Positions 8,907-15,724 of a DNA stretch of 18,465 bases are shown one piece after another; the stretch's first letter is position 1; every line of letters starts with the position of its first letter. The stretch spans positions 1 to 18,465 of the forward strand of contig MDYQ01000351.1 of the NCBI GenBank assembly GCA_003024175.1, in the 5' to 3' direction. The notes below the pieces were generated by a model, which worked only from the letters and a program-made list of their open reading frames with translations, was not told the DNA's origin and did not search any database. Source of the DNA: Planoprotostelium fungivorum (lineage: Eukaryota; Evosea; Variosea; Cavosteliida; Cavosteliaceae). The position numbers were made by a program, and so were the translations under genes.

Positions 8907-11013
8907 ATGAAGGCAAGTATCCTTCTTTTATTGGTCGCCGTAGCGATCACACTATCTCAGGTGAGCGTCCTCATCGATCCTCTTGCTGACGTCACAATCA
9001 AAGCACCACGATTACGGACTTGGTCACGGTGGACACGCCCACGCTCACGTAAGTAAATCCCTACCTTCTGTCTGTTGATCTCGAGCAGCATGGTGGTGGA
9101 CACGATCACGACCACGGACACTATCATGCGCACGATGCTTCCCACGGACACGGACACTACCACGACCACGGACATAGCCATGAACACGCCGCATACGGTG
9201 CAGGAGGCTATGGTTACATCCCAGATCATGTGAGAAGACTTTCCTTTCCTTTGGTGATTGTTTGCGATTCAATTAACTGAAACAGCCCATTGATGAGGCT
9301 CTGAAAGCGGCACAAGAGGGGGCCAACACAGTGAAGCAGGACATCCAAGAAGCCGCTGCTCGAGCTAAGAGGTACGCCAGCGACAAGGTAAGCGTCGAGC
9401 GCAAGAAGAAGATGCTGAACGTTGTAGGATGGTACTTCATCTCTGGCCGGTGATGTGGCTTCTGCAGCTGGAGGTGAGAGGACTGGTGGTAGAAAGATTT
9501 GACAAATGTCAGCTGTAGCGGATGCTGCGAAGAAGAAGGCACAGAATGCAGTAGACTCTGCTATTCACATCAAAGAAGCTCTCGCCGGAGCTGCGGCCGC
9601 AGCCGCTGACCAAGCCGCTCACCTGAAAGACTTGACCAAGAATGTTGCTCACGCTGCAGCTGATAAGGTCGAGGGAGTCAAGGACGGAGCCACTCAAGTG
9701 GCTCAGGACTTGAAGAACAAGGCAGCTGACAAGGCTCAAGATGCCACCGCTGCTGCAGCAGGTATTTTATCCACGAGAACGATCACTCAATGTGTGACAG
9801 ACACCATCGAGACAGCAACAGACAAGACGAAGAAGACAGCAAACGAAGCCGCCGACAAGGCCAAAGAGCTGAAGGAGACTGCAACAAAGACCGCAGAGGA
9901 GCTGAAGGAGGCTGCCGTGAAGAAGGCAGAAGAGCTGAAGGAGGTTGCAGGAGATGTTGCTGCTGCCACTGCCGAGAAGGCGTCCGATCTGAAGGATACT
10001 GCACAGAAGGTTGCCAGTGCTTCTGCTGAGAAAGCCTCTGAGCTCAAGGATGCAGCTGCTGAGAAGGCATCTGATGTCAAGGACGCTGCACAAGACATTG
10101 CAGCCGCTGCATCTGAGAAGGCCACAGAGCTCAAAGATGCTGCACAAGACATTGCAGCCGCTGCATCAGAGAAGGCCATTGACCTGAAGGACGCAGCTGT
10201 AGAGAAGGCTACAGAGCTCAAGGACGCCGCACAAGACGTGGCAGCCGCTGCATCAGAGAAGGCCACAGAACTGAAGGACGCAACTGCAGAGAAGGCTACA
10301 GAGCTCAAGAATGCTGCATCTGAGAAGGCAACAGAATTGAAGGATGCCGCTCAAGGAGCTGCATCCGCTGCAGCTGAGAAGGCCAGCGAAGTGAAAGATG
10401 CCACGGTGGACAAGGCTGCTGAAGTGACCGATAAGGTAAGAAGAGAAGATGGGAGTATAGATCTCATTCAGGTTACAGATCAAGGAAGCTGCTCGTGACG
10501 TCGTGGATGCCGCCCAGAATGCGGGACAAGCAGCAGCAGAGAAGGTGATTCTTGCCTGAGGATGGATCTGATGTGATCCAGGTGGGAGAGGTCAAGTCTG
10601 TCGTTGAGAATGCGGCCGAGAATACGATCGAAGCTGCTGCTGCGGCTGCTGCCGTGAAGAAGGAGCGTCTGACAGTGGTGGGATTCAGCTCGTGCGGTTT
10701 CTTCCAGAGGGCATCTTCCATGGCCGAGGCAATATCCCAAGAGCTGAAAGAGCAGTTCAGGAAGCCTGTCATCCGAGGTCTCCCGGGAAGAAACGAGTAC
10801 CAAGAGCAATTGAAGGAGCTGAAGAAAGTGAGTGACCTCCCAAGGATACGCTGACCAGAACAGAAGATGGAAGGAGGAGCCAATCACAGGAGCTCACCCT
10901 TTGTCTACAAGAACAAGGATGAGTACCTTGGAGGCTGCGACAGTCTATACAACTACCTGAAGCAGAACTACCCAGAGAGCGAGACAGTCAAGGAGTACTC
11001 CAAGTTCTACTGA
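8907..11013 (+). CDS. Chimeric protein: signal peptide, His-rich block, LEA-like repeats, glutaredoxin-like C-terminus
   Basis: Ten exons: 8907-8960, 9004-9048, 9089-9229, 9286-9387, 9428-9473, 9513-9761, 9801-10435, 10479-10544, 10582-10827 and 10864-11013. They total 1734 nt, 577 residues. Residues 1-18 (MKASILLLLVAVAITLSQ) form a signal peptide. Residues 19-80 hold 22 histidines, mostly as His-x-His with Asp or Gly, a likely Zn/Cu/Ni site. Residues of about 81-470 are Ala/Lys/Glu/Asp-rich with 11-mers such as EKATELKDAAQ, as in group 3 LEA proteins; they should form long amphipathic helices. Residues of about 471-577 look like a glutaredoxin fold: strand LTVVGFSSCGFF with one cysteine (Cys484, CGFF resembling monothiol CGFS), SPFVY with a likely cis-proline (Pro540), then EYLGGCDSL. 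The signal peptide implies the secretory route or an organelle. Intron 6 (9762-9800) is 39 nt and open, so retaining it would add 13 residues. The domain combination is new to me; metal binding and redox function are inferred. Confidence 0.88.
9815..10432 (+). repeat. LEA-like 11-mer / 33-nt coding repeat
   Basis: Imperfect repeats of about 33 nt encode the consensus (A/S)-EKA-(T/S)-(E/D)-L-K-(D/N)-A-(A/T), sometimes with an AQDIAAAA insert that gives longer 18-residue units. At least a dozen units can be counted by eye. The strand-opposite frames are long and stop-free only because of this bias. Confidence 0.8.
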
Positions 11014-11275
11014 GAATAGATCAATCAACACCCGCTTGTGTTTCATTTCTGGAGTTTCGTGTCACGTTGCACTATCTGCCTTGTGCTTGTGAAACATCAA
11101 CTCCGTGGATGCTCTTAGTGAAGGCACGCTCGAACAGGGGTTACCTGGACTATGGTAATCTTGGAGATTGGGCGGATGAGATATATCTACAAAAGTAGAT
11201 CCCCGCTGATTTAATAGATCCAAAGAAACAAAGGGCGAGAAAGCCATAGGAGACACAAAGTTCGCACCAGCAAAG

Positions 11276-11790
11276 ATGCAGACAGGGGTGATGAATGTGG
11301 GGAGAAAAAGATCTGCAGAGGAGGAGGACGTCAAGTTCAATCAGATAGGAGTGGAAAACAACCCAAGAATGAAACGGCCACGAGAGGAGGTCAAAGTTAC
11401 AAAAAAAGAGAGGCGAACTAAAGCCTCTCGAAAGAAGATAGAATGTACTGTGGCCACTATCTGGAGCGAGGTGAATGCTTCTCCATTCATCCAAGATTGA
11501 AAGATTATAGGTAAAGAAGCTACAACCAGAAGTGGTATCACGACAGACAGCAACCCGAACTAAAGATAATCTCGACGATGCGCCTGGCTACTTCCAAGAA
11601 GTCCAAGTGTGGAGCCAGGTAGAATGCAGCAGTAAATTGTAGTTTCTCACGCACACAGCATTTATCAAACGGTGTAGACCTTGAGCAGTACTTGGACCTC
11701 AATGCAAGGTTCCCCGATCTCAGCGAAGGGGGTTGTTCTTCAGACGACTGGTCGGGGGGACTGTTGTCATATATGTACAGACCTCTTTAG
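11276..11790 (+). CDS. Small basic, probably nuclear protein of unknown function, three exons (144 residues)
   Basis: Exons 11276-11470, 11511-11618 and 11659-11790 (435 nt, 144 residues), separated by two 40-nt introns, keep phase 0 throughout. The first exon begins MQTGVMNVGRKRSAEEEDVK and carries several basic clusters (GRKRS, RMKRPREE, KKERRTKASRKK) that look like nuclear localisation signals. The middle is helical and charged. The C-terminus is acidic with aromatic residues (DLEQYLDLNARFPDLSEGG, then SYMYRPL). I recognise no family. A bipartite basic/acidic layout is common in nuclear regulators, but I assign no function. It is separated by 262 bp from the upstream gene and converges on the minus-strand gene ending at 11968. 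Confidence 0.7.
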
Positions 11791-11967
11791 TTGGACTTTA
11801 TATAACTTAAAACGAAGAACATCACCCGGCGATTTTGCACTTGGCCGCCTTTATACATAGCTACGGAAGAGACGAATAAACAGAGATGACCTCTCATTTT
11901 ATTACCCGCTGCTTGTTGTTCTTAATCCAACTGTCTTGCACATCTTTGAACAGCATTTAACTCGTGT

Positions 11968-12545
11968 TTAGACCCAGCGTGGAGAGTAGCGGGCGTAGGT
12001 GAGGGTGCTGACGTTGACGGGGCAGCTGCAGTACACGGCCTTGGCTAATCTTCGAGAGGACAGGTTCGCACGTCTGGTAATTGTAGGGCTGTACACCCAT
12101 GTATGGTAGACACTAACACTAGTTACAGAACACTTGTTACTAAGAATTCCTTGGAAAATCCTCCTGTCGTCAACCCAATCGTGCATGACCCATCTGTTCC
12201 CTTCTGTTGCAATAGAGGATTCAAGAGCCAAACCAACGTGAGCAATGGAAGAAATACCGCGAATCTATATTATACATGACATCCGCAGGCCCGAGACTCT
12301 CTCCTTTCATACAAATTCCTCCACTATCTCCCTGATGCTGACGTCCCCTCGTTTCCTGGGCTCCTGTGTCGCTTCAGAGTTGTGAATGCTCTCCCCACTC
12401 ACGCTGCCCTGAGAGCAAACAATCGCTCTATATTTGTCGTTTCAGTTGCCGTGTGTCGCGCCATTAACCTCGATGGTCCGTTCGGTCTTGGTGACTTCCA
12501 AATGGAAGCGAAGAAGCTAGCCTTCATATCTTTCCTCTTCTTCAT
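11968..12545 (-). CDS. Protein of unknown function, four exons (151 residues)
   Basis: Proposed exons on the minus strand are 12545-12469, 12425-12403, 12371-12313 and 12264-11968 (456 nt, 151 residues), in phase. The start MKKRKDMKASFFASIWKSP is basic. Further on are REIVEEFIRGISSIAHVGLA and, near the end, KAVYCSCPVNVSTLTYARYS. The last 30 codons are strongly C/G-ending, supporting real coding in this frame. The second exon is tiny (23 nt) and an acceptor two bases away would also splice, but then the frame needs a 27-nt intron, so the chosen model is preferred. No family is recognised. Its ATG lies 35 bp downstream of the stop of the RGS gene on the same strand, which shows how compact the locus is. 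Confidence 0.55.
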
Positions 12546-12580
12546 CGTGTACTCCTCTGGATTGATTTAGAATGTTAAGA

Positions 12581-13711
12581 TCAAACAAAGCGAGCACCTC
12601 TCCATATCTTGTATTCGTTGCTCTCTAGATATTTTCTCGTACAGTCACTTTCCAATAGTCGAAACACCTGTTGTCGTCAATTCATTCCACAGCATCGCTG
12701 TTGACATTCGAGTCATCCTTCGATATGATTCGAATCCATCGAGGATAGAAGACACCTACCTGCTCTTGCATGTCATCAAATGATGAAGTCTTCAAGCTTC
12801 TCTGTCTATGTTCATCCGCTAATTTCAACATGGACACGGAGTCTATGTTGATGGATTGTTCGTCCCCCATAAAGTATCTCTCATACACCTGAAGATCATT
12901 TACATTCATCTCAGAGGAAGCACACACCTGTTCCACTTGATCTTTAAATTTCTCTGTTGGAATATTTCTCAATATCTCTACATCCACCCAAAAATGTACA
13001 TTTTCTTCACAATGCCTTGTTTCACACCATCTGTTCGTCGTCAATCGTTCTTCACTGTGAGGGATCTTACTTTGTGAAAGACTGCAGGCACTCGAGATGA
13101 TTCAAGATCTTCTTCAGCTCTTGATCGAGAGGACCTTAACAAATGAGAAGAGGAATAAGAGGACGAAGAAGAGTGAGGAGAACACACCGATTGTTCCATA
13201 CGGTGAAGGGAGGTCCTCTTGAACGCAAGGAGATGGTGCACTCTTCGGTGTAACTATTCAGTACATGAGCAACACTATTCAGACTATTCATTCTCACCAA
13301 CTTTTGTCTTGGAGTGCGAGGATGTTGGCATGTGCGATCTTGAGAGATGTGATTTCTTGGATGGTGAAGTCTTGTTTGCTACATCACTAGGTGATGGAAC
13401 GAACATCTATTATTTTGAGTACGTAAATCAGGCATACAGACATAAATCACCATCAGAGCCTCTAAGAGATCCATCTCACGGCTGTCAGAATCGACACTGT
13501 CGCTTAGTGGATTATTAGAAGAATTAGCCAAACTATTTGGACTAGAACCTGTGGACAGTCAGCCGATATGGGCGAGATCTCATAATGTAATCTGAATAAA
13601 GAGACTCTCACTCTTCGGACTATTAGTTGGACTGTCTCGGTAAGAGGATCGACTGTGTCCGAGGGCAGTTAAAGCCCTCTCCTTCGTAATGGGGCCACTG
13701 ATGACCGACAT
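12581..13711 (-). CDS. RGS-domain protein (regulator of G-protein signalling)
   Basis: RGS domains speed GTP hydrolysis by heterotrimeric G-protein alpha subunits at the membrane. The domain is split between exons 13030-12760 and 12667-12581 by a 92-nt intron. Visible features are CEENVHFWVDVEILRN (the EEN-xx-FW-xx-VE helix), a spaced helical middle, INIDSVSM, FDDMQEQVFRLLESD (FDxxQxxVFxLLExD) and YLESNEYK, followed by a short tail to TGA at 12581-12583. The intron at 13031-13070 (40 nt) joins upstream sequence around 13071-13242. N-terminal exons 13711-13612, 13548-13451 and 13406 to about 13298 fit in phase and encode a Ser/Pro/Asn-rich region starting MSVISGPITKERALTALG. The exon near 13071-13242 can be read in two frames, one Ser-rich and one strongly hydrophobic; I could not settle it. 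An upstream in-frame ATG exists at 13834. Confidence 0.75.
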
Positions 13712-14464
13712 AGTGCCGCTGGTAATATGTGGTGTCTGGCTCGAACAATCAATCAAACAAAACTTTTTATATTTGAGTCCAAAGAGTGGAGCCTGTGCTG
13801 CGCGGGTGTCCTGAGAGCAACCGACTTGTGTCATTTCGGCTTATACAACGGTCAGACGTCGATTAAATACGCCCTTGCGCCTGGCAGCAGCACAGCCTCA
13901 CAATCCACGCTCGCTCTTCACAGCCTATGTCATGACACTACATCTTAGGGATCGGAAATGAGGAGCGTCGCCAGGCATTCGTTGACCCGAGTACTTTAGA
14001 AAAAAGAGGCTGACGGCAAATGGCAAGAGATGACCGCTAATCGGAAACAAAGGAGGACTCTGGGAATAAGAGGAGCGCGTGGCAAGATGCCCTGATGATG
14101 ATCTCCTGGAGGTGCTTGTGAAAGAGGGATTTTCTACCAAATAGTGTGGGTAAGGTCATTTCCCACCAAACACCACCAATAACATGTGCCGCCAAACTGA
14201 ACCTGTAACCCTTACAAATGTTTTGCAGAGGATTACCAAACAGAACACAGGAGGCAAGCATTCAGTGCGAGGAGAGTTGTAGAGAAATGGACTACTATAA
14301 TATTATAATATTCCCTTTTACTGTGATGCACCACAAAGTGCGCTCATTTTATATACACTCTACTTCCTCAATTCCATTCTTCCTCTTCGAATCCGCTCCT
14401 TTCCGCTCGGACTACAATTGATTGTTGTTGCTCACTCTCCTCCGTTCGATATGAAAAAAAGTCT
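13712..14464. other. Ambiguous region with short open frames on both strands
   Basis: Several short protein-like pieces occur, but no consistent gene. On the + strand a basic segment (about 13991-14092, with GKWQEMTANRKQRRTLG) is followed, one base out of frame, by an acidic-amphipathic one ending in TAG at 14142-14144 (DDDLLEVLVKEGFSTK). A possible acceptor (TTTTGCAG) ends at 14229. On the minus strand 14140-13925 is open and Ser-rich. The stretch 14290-14460 is AT-rich and looks non-coding. A small + strand gene with an unrecognised intron or a frameshift is possible. Confidence 0.3.
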
Positions 14465-14824
14465 TCACGGGCTGGCAGGTTTGGGTTCTTGCGACACGAC
14501 CGTGTTGACAAACGGGGCCCAATCGATGACCTGAGTTGGCTCTGCCTCCCTTCTTGTCTTCGCCCGTTGTAGGGCCAATCTCTTGGCATCATGCAGTTCC
14601 CGCCCTGAGATTCGGAGGACCTTCGGTATCGTGGGAGTGCTCTCCGGTGTTCTCTCTGGTGACTTCCTCTTTCCTCTGGTGAGTTTCATTGTGGTTGGTG
14701 GTGGGGGCATTTTTGCATGGTCTGTCTTCAGAGTATCTTCGACGTACTCTGAAGCCCTTCGGATCGACCACTTCAAATTTTGAAACTCTGCAGCAATCTG
14801 TAGGTTCTTTATCCTGTTGTCCAT
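14465..14824 (-). CDS. Small basic proline-rich protein of unknown function (119 residues)
   Basis: A single uninterrupted frame runs from the ATG at 14824 to TGA at 14465-14467. The product has an N-terminal amphipathic helix (MDNRIKNLQIAAEFQNLKWS), a central PPPPTT plus basic stretch (KLTRGKRKSPERTPE) with several Ser/Thr-Pro sites, a second charged helix (GRELHDAKRLALQRAKTRRE) and a proline-containing tail. The Ser/Thr-Pro motifs in a basic context resemble proline-directed kinase sites of nuclear or cytoskeletal proteins, but I recognise no family. An in-frame ATG at 14875 would add 17 residues. The next 280 bp upstream contain one copy of a diverged direct repeat. Confidence 0.55.
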   Translation of the reverse strand: MDNRIKNLQIAAEFQNLKWSIRRASEYVEDTLKTDHAKMPPPPTTMKLTRGKRKSPERTPESTPTIPKVLRISGRELHDAKRLALQRAKTRREAEPTQVIDWAPFVNTVVSQEPKPASP

Positions 14825-14981
14825 GATCCTGTGCTCTTCGCCTCTTGGAATTATGTGGAAATGAGGAAACCACACCGCAACAGATGCCGCAGATTTAGGC
14901 AGATCTATAGAGATGTGATATACGCGGAGATGCCTTTTTTGTCAAGATCCGCGAACCCTATCGGCTGGAATGAATGAGAAT

Positions 14982-15075
14982 AAACCACCTTTTCACAAAG
15001 CAGAAGCCCACTAGTAAAACGATGCAGAGCAACAGAGCAGCGGTGAGACCATGGTTGTGACTATAGACGAAGAGT
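14982..15075. repeat. Diverged direct repeat, copy 1
   Basis: The first 28 nt (14982-15009, AAACCACCTTTTCACAAAGC and eight more) are identical to 15567-15594. The following 65 nt or so are similar with small gaps (GATGCAGA.CAACGGTGAGACCATG.TTGTGACT). On the minus strand this copy encodes a hydrophobic helix (TAALLLCIVLLVGFCFVKRW) that is in frame with, and downstream of the TGA of, the reading frame at 15111-15581. Confidence 0.75.
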
Positions 15076-15110
15076 TTTTTGAGGTAGTTAGAGGGAAAGA
15101 GAATGAAGAG

Positions 15111-15581
15111 TCAGATCATCAGAAGAGTGTTTTCAAGATAACTTCCTTCAGAGTTACCAGATCGAACCAAATCTGTTTCATCTCGGTCTTTTAGTACACG
15201 TCTATCTGTTTGCTGCACTGGAGTGGAAGGAGAATTCATTTTGAAACCTCGAGCTAATCGGACATAAGGGTACGTTATATGATTCTTGTGTGATAGAGTG
15301 GTAGCTGCGGCGTGCAATGTTGTGCTGTTGACATCTGGGGCCTCTACGGCTCGTTTGTTGATGTGTGGCCAGTTGAATCCAGCGGAGTGTACAGCGTCAA
15401 CAACAGCAGTGGACACAAAATGTCCCAAGAGGTGTTTCTCCTCGAGTGTCTTGATTTGGTCCTTTGTATGTTCCACAGAGTGGGTAAATTCCTCAGGAAG
15501 AAGTCGAGCTCGGCGGTTGATGAAAGTTTCATGAAGTGCGCATATAACACACTCATCTTTCAGAACAAACCACCTTTTCAC
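15111..15581 (-). CDS. Hydrophilic protein of unknown function, start uncertain
   Basis: An open frame of 156 codons runs on the minus strand to TGA at 15111-15113. It reads like protein: KRWFVLKDE at the start, then an amphipathic helix (EHTKDQIKTLEEKHLLGHFV), a His/Asn-containing middle and a charged Ser/Asp tail. There is no in-frame ATG near the start (the first codon is GTG; the first ATG is near the 3' end), so a 5' exon is missing or the gene is broken. Its 5' end lies within repeat copy 2, where small deletions changed the frame. After the TGA the same frame stays open for about 50 codons and encodes a transmembrane-like helix in repeat copy 1. A decayed, tandemly duplicated membrane-protein gene would explain this. 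Confidence 0.45.
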   Translation of the reverse strand: MKRWFVLKDECVICALHETFINRRARLLPEEFTHSVEHTKDQIKTLEEKHLLGHFVSTAVVDAVHSAGFNWPHINKRAVEAPDVNSTTLHAAATTLSHKNHITYPYVRLARGFKMNSPSTPVQQTDRRVLKDRDETDLVRSGNSEGSYLENTLLMI

Positions 15582-15655
15582 AAAGCAGAAGCCCCTCTAA
15601 ACGATGCAGAACAACGGTGAGACCATGCTTGTGACTCTATTACAGAGACGATGGA
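15567..15655. repeat. Diverged direct repeat, copy 2
   Basis: This is the partner of the copy at 14982-15075, 585 bp downstream. It lacks about eight bases in the middle and about four after that, which destroys the hydrophobic frame found in copy 1. The start of the minus-strand reading frame at 15581 lies inside it. Confidence 0.7.
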
Positions 15656-15724
15656 AAGATTTAACAACGGTTTTATTGGATTACTCCAATGGAACTGGTA
15701 TTTTTGATCGCATCAGGTTTCACG

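Noticed and set aside
9787-10308. Long minus-strand open frame opposite the LEA-like region (173 codons, Ala/Ser-rich)
   Set aside because: It mirrors the biased plus-strand repeat codons, has no introns or domains, and overlaps a well-supported plus-strand gene.
12502-12570. Plus-strand signal-peptide-like frame (MEAKKLAFISFLFFIVYSS)
   Set aside because: It stops after 22 codons, and the continuation into the next open frame would need a 24-nt intron and would run antisense to the RGS gene.
14280-14330. AT-rich stretch (TATAATATTATAATATT) as a possible origin or TATA box
   Set aside because: AT-richness alone is not evidence, and no initiator or gene start follows at a sensible distance.
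15312-15620. Plus-strand frame of 102 codons opposite the 15111-15581 frame
   Set aside because: Its composition (scattered Cys, Trp, Val) is less protein-like than the minus-strand frame, and it has no motif; kept only as an alternative.
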